Positions 1 through 8,724 of a stretch of DNA of 64,000 bases are shown piece after piece (positions within the stretch are counted from its first letter, which is position 1; each line of letters starts with the position of its first letter). The notes below the pieces were generated by a model. That model saw only the letters and a list, made by a program, of their open reading frames with translations. It was not told where the DNA came from and made no database searches. This DNA comes from Streptomyces platensis. GTDB taxonomy: Bacteria > Actinomycetota > Actinomycetes > Streptomycetales > Streptomycetaceae. The position numbers and the translations under genes are program-made. Location: NCBI RefSeq assembly GCF_008704855.1, contig NZ_CP023691.1, positions 7,936,001-8,000,000 on the forward strand, given 5' to 3'.

Positions 1-1
1 G

Positions 2-472
2 CTCGCCTACTCCTTCTCCGAGGCCGAGCACCGTAAGTCGTCATGGATCGTCGATCTCGGCGCGGACGGCACCGTGCACGCGGAGCGGGTGGACTGCCCG
101 GTGCCGCGGCCGCTGGCCCGTATCCGCGGGCGGCTGGAGCAGCTGCTGGAAGATCCCGGACCGGCCCGGCACGAGGACTCCTGGGTCGAGGCGACCCTCA
201 CCGACACCGCCCGCCCCCATGAGCCCATGGCCCGGCTGGTCAAGCGCTTCCCGCACCTCGTCAGCCTGGTCTTCGACCCTGATGACGGGCCCACCCGCTC
301 GCTGGCGTCGTACGCGCAGCGGCTGCGCGGGCGCAGCGACCAGGAGATCGCCGAGGACTTCGTGGAACATGTACGGTCCGGCCGCGCGGCCGATGAGCAG
401 GAGCGGGCCGAGCTGCGTTCGGCGATCGACGAAGTACGGGTCGACGACATGGCGGCCGAGGTGGCGCGTTGA
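2..472 (+). CDS. sbcD: Exonuclease SbcD, C-terminal part (5' end outside window)
   Basis: This is the last 156 residues of the nuclease subunit of the SbcCD (Mre11-Rad50-like) double-strand-break and hairpin processing complex. The visible part begins LAYSFSEAEHRKSSW, the typical end of the SbcD phosphoesterase/capping region. It continues through the helical C-terminal tail (PRPLARIRGRLEQLL). The frame is open to the left edge of the window, so the catalytic metal motifs lie upstream. The stop codon overlaps the TTG start of sbcC by three bases (TTGA), so the two subunits are translationally coupled. Confidence 0.93.
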   Translation, partial: LAYSFSEAEHRKSSWIVDLGADGTVHAERVDCPVPRPLARIRGRLEQLLEDPGPARHEDSWVEATLTDTARPHEPMARLVKRFPHLVSLVFDPDDGPTRSLASYAQRLRGRSDQEIAEDFVEHVRSGRAADEQERAELRSAIDEVRVDDMAAEVAR

Positions 473-3400
473 GGCTGCACCGGCTCTCTCTCACCGCCTT
501 CGGGCCGTTCGGCGGCACCCAGACCATCGACTTCGACCGGCTGACGAGGGATGGCCTCTTTCTGCTGCACGGCCCGACGGGCGCGGGCAAGACCTCGGTC
601 CTGGACGCGGTGTGCTTCGCGCTGTACGGGTCGGTCCCCGGGGCGCGGCAGAGCGGCCAGGCGCTGCGCAGTGATCTGGCGGACCCGCTGACCCTCACCG
701 AGGTCGTCCTCGAACTGACCGTGGGCGAACGGCGGTTGGAGATCACCCGGCTGCCGGAGCAGCCACGTCCCAAGAAGCGGGGCAGTGGCACGACGAAGGA
801 GAAGGCGCAGAGCAGGCTGCGGGAGTTCGTGCCGGCCGGGGCCGGGGGGCCGGTGGACGGTGACGGGCCCGGGGTCGGAGCCGGGCCGGAGGGTGAGGGC
901 GGGTCCGGAGGCGGCGACGGGCCGGAGGGCGGCGGTCACTGGAAGGCGCTGAGCCGCTCGCATCAGGAGATCGGTGAGGAGATCGGCCAGCTGCTCGGGA
1001 TGAGCAAGGAGCAGTTCTGCCAGGTGGTGCTGCTGCCGCAGGGCGATTTCGCGCGCTTTCTGCGGGCCGATGCCGAGGCGCGCGCCCGGCTGCTGGGGCG
1101 GCTCTTCGACACCCGGCGGTTCGCCGCGCTCGAAGAGCAGTTGACCGCGCGCCGCAAGGCCGCCGCGGACACCGTCACGGCCGGCGACGAACGGCTGCTG
1201 GCGCTGGCGCACCGGATGGCGCAGGCGGCCGGGGAGAGCGCCGACCTCACCGATCCGTCGGTCCCGGCGCCGGAGCGGGCCGGGGCGGCGCCGCAGGGCG
1301 CAGCGGCGCGCGGACGTGGCGCGACGGCTGGCGGCGGGCGCGGGCGGGCGACGGCGACCGCGGCGGCCACGAAGCGGGCGACCGTACCGGGGCAGGCCGG
1401 GGCCGTGGAGCCCGGCGCACCGGCCGCATCGGCCCGTAGTGGCGCCGCGGAAGATCCGGCCGCGGGCCCGGCCACACCACCGGGCCCCGGCGAGCCGGGC
1501 TTCGCGGATGCGGTGCTGGTCAGGGCGGCGGTCGCCCGGGTGAGCGCACGGGAGCGGCTGACGGTCGCGGACTCCGCGCTGCACGCCGCCGAGACCGCCG
1601 AGCGGACGGCGGCCGGGCGCTGGGAGGAGGCCCGTGAACGCGACCGGCTCCAGCAGCGGTACGCGGACGCCCGGCGCCGGGCCGCCCGGCTGGAGGCCCA
1701 CGCCGAGGAACGTACGCAGACTCGCGAGAGGCTGGAGCGGGCCCGTGCGGCCGCGGAGGTCGCGCCCGCGCTCGCACTGCGCGACGCCGCCTGGCGTGAG
1801 CTGGACGCCGCACAGCGCGCCGAGCGACAGCACCGAAGCCCGCTGCCGCCAGATCTCGCCGACGCGGAGAGCGATCAACTCGCCGCGCTGGAAAGGGAGT
1901 TGCGGGAGGATCTGGGGTCGCTCGGCGCTGCCCGGCGGGCCGAACTGCGGGCCGCCGACATCGGCCGGGAGCGCACCGTCCTCGACCGCGAGGCGCGCGC
2001 CGACGAGCAGACGCTGCTGGACGCCGCCGAGTGGCTCGCCGCATGGGACGATGCCCAGCGCGCCCACCAGCAGCGCATCGAGACGGCGCAGGAGGCCGCC
2101 ACCCGGGCCGAACAGCTCGGCGCCCGGATCGAACCGGCCGCCGCACGCTGGGAAGCCGCCCGTCGCCGCGATCGGCTCAGCGGAGATGTGCGGTCGGCGG
2201 AAGCGGAGTTGCTCGCCGCCAGAGAGCGGTCCGCGGCGGCCCACGAGCACTGGCTCGACCTCAAGGACCGGAGGCTGCGCGGCATCGCCGCCGAGCTTGC
2301 GGACGGACTGCGTGACGGCGAGGCCTGCGCGGTGTGCGGCGCGACCGAGCACCCCCGGCCGGCCCGGGCCGGGGCGGGTCATGTCGACCGGGCGGCCGAG
2401 GAAGCCGCGCTGGCCGCGCACCGTCAGACCGAGGAGGCCCGGGGGCAGGCTGAGGCCCGCTGCCAGTCGGCCAAGGAGGCGCTGGCTGCCGCGGCCGCCA
2501 CGGCCGGGGACACTCCGGCGGACGAACTCGCCGCAGAGGTGGCGGAGTTGCGCGCCGCATACGCCGATGCCCATGCGCAGGGCGCCGACCTCCATGCCGC
2601 CCGCGAGGCCCTCGGGCGCGCCGAGCGCGAACACGAACGGCGCCGCGCCGAACAACAGCAGGCCGAGCGCCGGGCCGCTGCCCGCACCTCCCACCGGGAG
2701 GCGCTGGACCGCGAACGGGCCGCCCTGGAAGAGGAGCTGACCCGGGCGCGCGGCGACAGCCCGAGCGTCGCCGACCGGGCCGCCCGGCTGGAGCGGCAGG
2801 TGGCTCTGCTCGCCGCGGCGGCGGAGGCGTCCCGTACGGCCGGCTCCTGTGCCCAGCGGCTCAAGGAGGCCGACGCCGGGCTGTCCGACGCCGCCTACCG
2901 CGCCGGATTCGACACCCCGCAGGCCGCCGCGGAGGCCCTGCTCCAGGACGACGCCTGGCGGGCGCTCCAGCGACGGCTCGATGAGTGGCAGGCTGAATCC
3001 GCCGCCGTGGAAGCCGAGTTGGCCGATCCGGAAACCGCGGCCGCGGCGGCGCTGCCGCCCGCCGACCCGGCCGCCGCACAGTCCGCGCACCAGTCCGCGG
3101 CGGCCCGGCTGCGCACCGCCTCGGCCACTCATGCCGCGGCCCGGGAACGCTGCACCGAGCTCGACCGGCTCTCCGCCCGCGCCGAGGCCGACGCCCGCAC
3201 GCTGGCCCCGCTGCGCGCCGCCTATGACCGCATCGCCCGCCTCGCCGCACTCGCCTCGGGCACGTCCAGCGAGAACGAGCGGCGGATGCGCCTGGAGTCG
3301 TATGTGCTCGCCGCCCGGCTCGAACAGGTCGCGGCGGCCGCCAGCGCCCGGCTGCACCGGATGTCCGCCGGCCGCTACACCCTCGTCCACTCCGACGAAC

Positions 3401-3777
3401 GGGCCGGCGGCGCCCGGCGTTCCGGCCTGGGGCTGCATGTCATCGACGCCTGGACCGGTCACGAGCGGGACACCTCCAGCCTCTCCGGCGGCGAGACCTT
3501 CTTCGCTTCGCTCGCGCTGGCGCTCGGCCTCGCCGATGTCGTCACCGACGAGGCGGGCGGCACGCGACTGGACACCCTCTTCATCGACGAGGGCTTCGGC
3601 AGCCTGGACGAACAGACCCTGGACGAGGTGCTGGACGTGCTGGACTCACTGCGCGAACGGGACCGCAGCGTCGGCATCGTCAGCCATGTCGCCGACCTCA
3701 AGGCGCGGATCCCCGCCCAGCTGGAGGTCGTCAAGGACCGGTCGGGCTCGACGGTCCGGCACCGCGTACGGAGCTGA
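469..3777 (+). CDS. sbcC: Exonuclease SbcC, SMC/Rad50-like ATPase subunit
   Basis: This is the 1102-residue ATPase partner of SbcD. The Walker A motif GPTGAGKTS is at about residues 35-43. The zinc hook CAVC (Cys620 and Cys623) sits in the middle of long Ala/Arg/Glu-rich coiled coils. The ABC signature SLSGGE (about 1004-1009) is followed by Walker B, LFIDEGFGSLDE. The TTG start at 469 overlaps the sbcD stop. There are two low-complexity stretches: a Gly/Asp/Glu-rich segment (about residues 123-163) inside the N-terminal ATPase lobe, and an Ala/Gly/Arg-rich segment (about 263-345) at the start of the first coiled coil. They look like lineage-specific insertions. The frame is intact throughout, so the protein is probably functional. 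Confidence 0.95.
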   Translation: MRLHRLSLTAFGPFGGTQTIDFDRLTRDGLFLLHGPTGAGKTSVLDAVCFALYGSVPGARQSGQALRSDLADPLTLTEVVLELTVGERRLEITRLPEQPRPKKRGSGTTKEKAQSRLREFVPAGAGGPVDGDGPGVGAGPEGEGGSGGGDGPEGGGHWKALSRSHQEIGEEIGQLLGMSKEQFCQVVLLPQGDFARFLRADAEARARLLGRLFDTRRFAALEEQLTARRKAAADTVTAGDERLLALAHRMAQAAGESADLTDPSVPAPERAGAAPQGAAARGRGATAGGGRGRATATAAATKRATVPGQAGAVEPGAPAASARSGAAEDPAAGPATPPGPGEPGFADAVLVRAAVARVSARERLTVADSALHAAETAERTAAGRWEEARERDRLQQRYADARRRAARLEAHAEERTQTRERLERARAAAEVAPALALRDAAWRELDAAQRAERQHRSPLPPDLADAESDQLAALERELREDLGSLGAARRAELRAADIGRERTVLDREARADEQTLLDAAEWLAAWDDAQRAHQQRIETAQEAATRAEQLGARIEPAAARWEAARRRDRLSGDVRSAEAELLAARERSAAAHEHWLDLKDRRLRGIAAELADGLRDGEACAVCGATEHPRPARAGAGHVDRAAEEAALAAHRQTEEARGQAEARCQSAKEALAAAAATAGDTPADELAAEVAELRAAYADAHAQGADLHAAREALGRAEREHERRRAEQQQAERRAAARTSHREALDRERAALEEELTRARGDSPSVADRAARLERQVALLAAAAEASRTAGSCAQRLKEADAGLSDAAYRAGFDTPQAAAEALLQDDAWRALQRRLDEWQAESAAVEAELADPETAAAAALPPADPAAAQSAHQSAAARLRTASATHAAARERCTELDRLSARAEADARTLAPLRAAYDRIARLAALASGTSSENERRMRLESYVLAARLEQVAAAASARLHRMSAGRYTLVHSDERAGGARRSGLGLHVIDAWTGHERDTSSLSGGETFFASLALALGLADVVTDEAGGTRLDTLFIDEGFGSLDEQTLDEVLDVLDSLRERDRSVGIVSHVADLKARIPAQLEVVKDRSGSTVRHRVRS

Positions 3778-3861
3778 GAGCAGAGTCCGGGGGCCGTCAC
3801 GGGTGGGGGCCGTCACCGGCTGCCGGTCCTGGTCCGCCGGTCAGGGGCGAGCCCGTCACGG

Positions 3862-3889
3862 GCCGCCGGTCACCGGCTGACCGGGCGGC
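3862..3889. terminator. Hairpin between convergent sbcC and lrp-like genes
   Basis: GCCGCCGGTCA pairs with TGACCGGGCGGC around a five-base loop, with one bulged G. It lies at the junction of two convergent genes and overlaps the 3' end of the Lrp-like gene. There is no U tract, which is common for Streptomyces terminators. A bidirectional terminator role is inferred from position. Confidence 0.4.
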
Positions 3890-4316
3890 GGGGGAGCGGC
3901 GAGGAGTAGACGACGCTGGTGGTCACCGCGCCGAGCGCGCCGATCCGGCCGGACACCTCCTCCAGGTGCTTCATGGTCCGGGCGGCGACCTTGATGACAT
4001 AGCAGTCGTCGCCCGTGACGTGGTGGGCCTCCAGGATCTCCGGCGTCGACTCCAGCAGCTCATGGAACGGCTGGTCGTTGCCGTCGGTGTACCGCAGCCG
4101 CACGAAGGCCAGCACCGGCAGCCCGATGCGCTCCGGGTCGATCACCGCCGCATAGCCCGAGATCACCCCGGCCTCTTCCAGCCGGCGGACCCGTTCGGTG
4201 ACCGCGCTGGCGGACATGTTCACGGCACGTGCCAGCTCGGCGTAGCCCGCGCGGCCGTTGTGCTGGAGGACGTCGAGGATGCGCCAGTCGGTGGCGTCCG
4301 GGGAATAACCGGTCAT
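3870..4316 (-). CDS. Lrp/AsnC family transcriptional regulator
   Basis: This 148-residue protein has the family's two parts. The N-terminal winged helix-turn-helix covers about residues 8-55 (DWRILDVLQHNGRAGYAELA, then SASAVTERVRRLEEAGVI). The C-terminal RAM/AsnC ligand-binding domain (about 65-140) contains the VTGDDCYVIKV strand. Lrp/AsnC proteins usually sense an amino acid and form octamers. The ligand cannot be told from the sequence. It is transcribed away from the SDR gene at 4494, leaving a 177-bp divergent region, so autoregulation and control of that neighbour are plausible. Confidence 0.9.
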   Translation of the reverse strand: MTGYSPDATDWRILDVLQHNGRAGYAELARAVNMSASAVTERVRRLEEAGVISGYAAVIDPERIGLPVLAFVRLRYTDGNDQPFHELLESTPEILEAHHVTGDDCYVIKVAARTMKHLEEVSGRIGALGAVTTSVVYSSPLPRRPVSR

Positions 4317-4493
4317 CCGTGCTGTCTAGCAGTGGAATCACCGGCAGAGCAAGGGTGCTGCCGGTGATCTCCCTTTTGCAGGCCGGTGCCGGACGCGCCT
4401 GACCGGCCATGATCACGCACTCGTCGCAGCCCGTGGGCACCGGCCCCGAAAAGCGGGTGACGCCCCGGCCGGCGGCGGCGAGGGTGGGGTGTC

Positions 4494-5360
4494 ATGACCT
4501 ACGACAAGAGCAGCTCCGCCGAAGGCCGCCGGCCCGCCACGGGGACCGAGGCACCGCACCGCGACCCGTTGCCGCTCCTCGGCCGTACCGCCCTGGTCAC
4601 CGGAGCGAGCCGGCGCCGTGGCATCGGCTATGCCGTCGCCCGGCGGCTGGCCGCATACGGGGCCGGTGTCTATCTGCATCACCATGTGCCGCACGATGCC
4701 GACCAGCCGTGGGGAGCGGACCCGGGCGGCCCGGCCGCGGTCGCCGACGGGGTACGCGAACTCGCCGCCCCCGGCGCGGTGGTGGCCCACGGGCCGGCCG
4801 ATCTGTCGCACCCCGAGGCGCCCGCCCGCCTCCTCGACACCGCCGCCGAGGCGCTCGGCGGCCGACTGGACATCCTCGTCGCCAACCATGCCCTCAGCGG
4901 CAGCGACGGCACCCTCGACGCCCTTGACGCGGCGATGCTCGACGCTCACTGGGCGGTCAACACCCGCTCGGTGATCCTGCTCGCGCAGGCCTACGCCCGT
5001 CGGCGCCCCGCGGGACCGCCGGGCGGGCGGATCGTGCTGATGACCTCCGGCCAGGACCTCGGTGACGGGATGCCGGAAGAGATCGCCTACGGTCTGGCCA
5101 AGGGGGCGCTGGCCTCGGCGACCCGCAGCCTGGCCACCACGTTCGCCGGTCTCGGAGTCACCGTGAACACCGTCAACCCGGGCCCCGTGGACACCGGTTA
5201 CGCGGTCGGCGAGCTGCGTGAACGGGTCGCCGGATGCTTCCCCGGCGGGCAGTGGGGCACGCCCGACGACCCGGCCCGTTTGATCGCCTGGCTGGCGACC
5301 GACGAGGCGGGCTGGATCACCGGTCAGGTCATCAACTCCGAGGGCGGCTTCCGGCGCTGA
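4494..5360 (+). CDS. SDR family NAD(P)-dependent oxidoreductase (FabG-like)
   Basis: This 288-residue short-chain dehydrogenase has an N-terminal extension of about 25 residues. The Rossmann motif TGASRRRGIGYAV follows, then the NHA segment (ILVANHAL), the catalytic Ser strand (VLMTSGQD) and the YGLAKGA active site (YxxxK). The C-terminal WITGQVINSEGGF is typical of 3-oxoacyl-ACP reductase-like SDRs. The substrate is unknown. It is divergent from the Lrp/AsnC gene and convergent with the DUF885 gene, so it is monocistronic. Confidence 0.88.
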   Translation: MTYDKSSSAEGRRPATGTEAPHRDPLPLLGRTALVTGASRRRGIGYAVARRLAAYGAGVYLHHHVPHDADQPWGADPGGPAAVADGVRELAAPGAVVAHGPADLSHPEAPARLLDTAAEALGGRLDILVANHALSGSDGTLDALDAAMLDAHWAVNTRSVILLAQAYARRRPAGPPGGRIVLMTSGQDLGDGMPEEIAYGLAKGALASATRSLATTFAGLGVTVNTVNPGPVDTGYAVGELRERVAGCFPGGQWGTPDDPARLIAWLATDEAGWITGQVINSEGGFRR

Positions 5361-5423
5361 CCGCTGGACAGCGCCGCCGTCGCACCGGTTCCGCCCCGCT
5401 GTGCTGCCGACGGTCCTACGGAC

Positions 5424-5467
5424 GGGGCGGCGGCCGGCCACCACAGGCCATGGCCGGCCGCCGCCCC
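5424..5467. terminator. Perfect 17-bp stem hairpin between convergent genes
   Basis: GGGGCGGCGGCCGGCCA (5424-5440) is perfectly complementary to 5451-5467 with a 10-base loop. It lies between the SDR stop at 5360 and the DUF885 stop at 5482, so it can serve both transcripts. Confidence 0.75.
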
Positions 5468-5481
5468 CGGAAAAGACCTGG

Positions 5482-7176
5482 TCAGAGCGCTGACAGCTCG
5501 CTCAGCAGATCGTCCAGGCCCAGCGAACCCTGCGACAGCGCCGCCATGTGCCAGGCCTTGAGGTCGAAGTCCGCGCCGTGCCGGGCGCGGGCCGCCTCCC
5601 GGCCCCGCAGCCACACCCGCTCGCCGAGCTTGTAGCCGATCGCCTGGCCGGCCATGCCCTGGTAGCGGATGATCTCGCTCTCGACGAAGTCGGCCGGGCG
5701 GCTGCTGTGCCGGGCGAAGAATTCGTGCGCCAGCTGCGGCGTCCAGCGCTCACCCGGGTGGAAGGGCGAGTCCGCGGGGATCTCCAGCTCCAGATGCATG
5801 CCGATGTCGATGATGACCCGCACGGCCCGCATCATCTGCGCGTCCAGGTAGCCCAGGCGGCGTTCGGCGTTGGTCAGGAAGCCCAGTTCGTCCATGAGCC
5901 GCTCGGCGTACAGTGCCCAGCCCTCGGCGTTGGCGCTGACGATGCCCACCGTCGTCTGGTACCGCGAGAGCGAGTCGGCGACATGGGCCCACTGCGCCAG
6001 CTGGAGGTGATGGCCGGGGACCCCCTCGTGGTACCAGGTGGAGACCAGGTCGTACGCCGGGAAGCGGGTCTCGCCCATCGTCGGCAGCCAGGTCCGGCCG
6101 GGGCGGGAGAAGTCCAGCGACGGCTGGGTGTAATACGGGGCGGCGGCGCCACCGGGCGGGGCGATCCGGGACTCGACCCGGCGCACCCGCTCCGCCAGCT
6201 CGAAGTGCGTGCCGTCGAGCGCGTCGATCGCCTCGTCCATGAGCGACTGGAGCCACTGGCGGGTCTCCTCGACGCCCTCGATCGCCTCGCCGTGCTCATC
6301 GCACCAGGCCAGCGCCTCCCATGGCGTCTTCGCGCCGGGCAGCACCTTCTCGGCCTCGGTCTCCATCTCGGCCAGCAGCCGGTGGAACTCGGACCAGCCG
6401 TACGCATACGCCTCGTCCGCGTCGAGGTCGGCGCCGTTGAAGTAGCGCGCGAGGCGGGCGTAGCGCTCCCGCCCCACCACGTCCGGAGCGCCCTCGATGG
6501 CCGGGGCGTAGGTGTCGCGGAACCAGTCGCGCAGCTCCACCAGTGCGCCGGTCGCCACCTCGGCGGCCGCGGTCAGCTCGGCGCGCAGCGCGTCCGGGCC
6601 CGGGTCGGTGAACTCGGCGAACCAGCTGCGGTCCGTGCCGATCCACTCGTCCAACTGGCCGATGACCGTGCGGACTTGGAGCGGTCCCGCGGGCAGGTTC
6701 TGCTTGCGGCCGGCGTCCAGCGCGGAGCGGTAGCCCTCCAGCGCGGCGGGTACGGCCCGCAGCCGTCGGCCGATCGCCGCCCAGTCCTCCTCGGTCTCGG
6801 ACGGGGTGACCGTGAAGACCTCACGGACGTGGTGCAGCGGCGAGCTGAGGTTGCTGACCGTGCGCAGGCCCTCGCCCGCCTCGTGGACCGCCAGCTCGGC
6901 GGTCAGCCGCTCGCGCAGCAGCCGGGCGCAGACCTGCTCGGCGGCGCTGTCCGCGCCCGGCCGGGCCTCGGCCTGGGTGAGCTTCTCCAGTGTCGTCCGG
7001 GCGAGCTGGGCCACCGCTTCCTGGCCCGTCGGGGAGAAGTCGGGGAGCTTGTCGGAGCTCTCGGCGACGCCGAGGAAGGTGCCGGTGATCGGGTCCAGGT
7101 CGACAAGGGCGTCGACATAGGCGTCGGCGACCTCGCGGGGCAGCGGGCCGCCCCCGGAAGTAGTGGTGTTGGGCAT
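5482..7176 (-). CDS. DUF885 domain-containing protein (putative metallopeptidase-like)
   Basis: This 564-residue protein belongs to the large bacterial DUF885 family, distantly related to M3/M32-type zinc peptidases. The family hallmark is visible: WYHEGVPGHHLQLAQW, containing the HExxxGHH-like metal site, followed by NAEGWALYAERL, which supplies the downstream Glu. No signal peptide is seen. The ATG at 7176 (MPNTTTS) was chosen because the conserved homologous region starts soon after. A longer start at 7218 is possible. The biochemical substrate is not established for the family. The gene is convergent with the SDR and separated from it by a strong hairpin. Confidence 0.85.
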   Translation of the reverse strand: MPNTTTSGGGPLPREVADAYVDALVDLDPITGTFLGVAESSDKLPDFSPTGQEAVAQLARTTLEKLTQAEARPGADSAAEQVCARLLRERLTAELAVHEAGEGLRTVSNLSSPLHHVREVFTVTPSETEEDWAAIGRRLRAVPAALEGYRSALDAGRKQNLPAGPLQVRTVIGQLDEWIGTDRSWFAEFTDPGPDALRAELTAAAEVATGALVELRDWFRDTYAPAIEGAPDVVGRERYARLARYFNGADLDADEAYAYGWSEFHRLLAEMETEAEKVLPGAKTPWEALAWCDEHGEAIEGVEETRQWLQSLMDEAIDALDGTHFELAERVRRVESRIAPPGGAAAPYYTQPSLDFSRPGRTWLPTMGETRFPAYDLVSTWYHEGVPGHHLQLAQWAHVADSLSRYQTTVGIVSANAEGWALYAERLMDELGFLTNAERRLGYLDAQMMRAVRVIIDIGMHLELEIPADSPFHPGERWTPQLAHEFFARHSSRPADFVESEIIRYQGMAGQAIGYKLGERVWLRGREAARARHGADFDLKAWHMAALSQGSLGLDDLLSELSAL

Positions 7177-7329
7177 ACGGACATCCTCGTACGGATCGCC
7201 CCGCCGCGTCACCATCAAAAAGCTGTACGTTGCTGTCGCTTTTCGGTGCCCTTGCCGGGTGCCGCGGCCGGTCGGGCGTCCGTACGCCCGGCCGGCCGGG
7301 GTTCCGTGTCCGGTGGAGCTCCCGGGGGC

Positions 7330-8640
7330 TCAGCGGCGCCCGCTGCCGTCATGGATGCGTACGGTCTCCCGCGGCTCCCGTTTGGCGGGCAGACCCGTCG
7401 GGCGGGCGGTGATCACCAGGGTGCCTTCCTCGATCTGGTAGTCGAGCGGCAGCCCGAGGCCGCGCATCGCGGCCACCATGCCGGTGTTCGAGGCCTGGGT
7501 GATCGCGTACACGCTCTCGCAGCCGGTCTCGTCCGCCATCGCCACCAGTCGGCGCAGCAGTTCGGCGCCGATACCGCGCTGCTGCCAGGCGTCCTCGACC
7601 AGCAGCGCGACCTCGGTCTCGTCGCCGTCCCACAGCAGATGGCCGAGCGCCACGAGCCGGCCGGAGGCGGTCTCCACGGCCAGGGTGCGGCCGAACCGCG
7701 GGCTGAGCAGATGGCCCAGATAGCGGTCCGCGTCGCCGACCGGACCGTGGTAGCGCAGCCCCAGGGTCTTCGGCGAGCAGCGGTCGTGCATCTCCCGGGC
7801 CGCGGCCAGGTCGGAGGTGTCGGCGCGGCGGACCGTGATCTCGTTGCCCTCCGGCAGCGTGAGCACATCACGCCGTGGCGGCACCCGCTGGCCGAGCCGG
7901 GCATCCAGATCGACCAGTGCCCGGACCCGGGCGAACTCGGTGGGGGTGAAGGGCAATTGCGGCCTTTCGATGGTGAGCGAGCCCCCGGAGGGGTCGCGGA
8001 ACTTCATGCGGTGCTCCTCCAGCACGCCCTCCGTGGGGACCTGCTCGGCGAGCGGACGCCCGTGCAGGGAGCGCGCGGGCACCGAATGGATGGTGCAGCG
8101 ACCCAGCAACTGCCGCAGTGCCAGGGGGAGTTCGGCGGAGTCCAGGGCCGTGCGGGTCGCCAGGCCCAGCATCCGGGTCGGCGCGTCGACGAGGTCGTGT
8201 GCGTCGGCGCGCTCCAGCCAGCTGTGCGTGCCGCCCGCGCCGGCGACCGTACGGGTGAGCTCGTCAGAGGTCAGCGCATCGGGCGCGCGCAGCAGGAACT
8301 CGTCGACCGTGCCATCGGAGAGCGGATGGGTCTGGAGGCTGAGGATGTCCACCCGGCGGGCACCCAGCGCCGTGCACAGCGCGGCCAGGCTGCCCGGCTC
8401 GTCCCGGACCGTGGTCCGCATCCGCCACAGCACCGTCTCCTGGCCGCCGGACCCCGGGGCCCGGTCGGTGGAGGACGGCGCCGCGGCGCCGGTATCGGTC
8501 GGCGGCGGCGCGTTTTCGTGGCGTCGTGACCACCAGAAGCGGAAGCCTGCCGTGGCGGCCGCGACGAGAGCGGCGGGCTGGAGGGCGTCCCGGCGCCGGT
8601 GCGGGCGGCGGGCGGAAGGGGCAAAGGATGCTTCAGTCAT
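7330..8640 (-). CDS. ACT-like domain fused to GNAT N-acetyltransferase
   Basis: This 436-residue two-domain protein has an ACT-like segment (about residues 70-150, RTTVRDEPGSLAALCTALG), which resembles amino-acid-binding regulatory domains. The C-terminal half is a GNAT fold with the acetyl-CoA loop QQRGIGAELLRRLV. The start was set at the ATG at 8640 (MTEASFAPS). The combination suggests an acetyltransferase controlled by a small ligand, possibly an amino acid, which is inferred. It is read in the same direction as the PhoD gene upstream (gap 84 bp). Confidence 0.82.
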   Translation of the reverse strand: MTEASFAPSARRPHRRRDALQPAALVAAATAGFRFWWSRRHENAPPPTDTGAAAPSSTDRAPGSGGQETVLWRMRTTVRDEPGSLAALCTALGARRVDILSLQTHPLSDGTVDEFLLRAPDALTSDELTRTVAGAGGTHSWLERADAHDLVDAPTRMLGLATRTALDSAELPLALRQLLGRCTIHSVPARSLHGRPLAEQVPTEGVLEEHRMKFRDPSGGSLTIERPQLPFTPTEFARVRALVDLDARLGQRVPPRRDVLTLPEGNEITVRRADTSDLAAAREMHDRCSPKTLGLRYHGPVGDADRYLGHLLSPRFGRTLAVETASGRLVALGHLLWDGDETEVALLVEDAWQQRGIGAELLRRLVAMADETGCESVYAITQASNTGMVAAMRGLGLPLDYQIEEGTLVITARPTGLPAKREPRETVRIHDGSGRR

Positions 8641-8724
8641 GCACACCAGCCTGACGGACAGGTGTTGCCTGATCGCCAACACCTTGTGTCCGACGGGTAA
8701 AAGACGCAATCGACGCATTGGCCC

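Noticed and set aside
7..3462. 1151-residue open frame on the minus strand opposite sbcC
   Set aside because: It is a GC-bias shadow: repetitive Gly/Arg/Pro composition, no domain, fully antisense to the well-supported sbcC.
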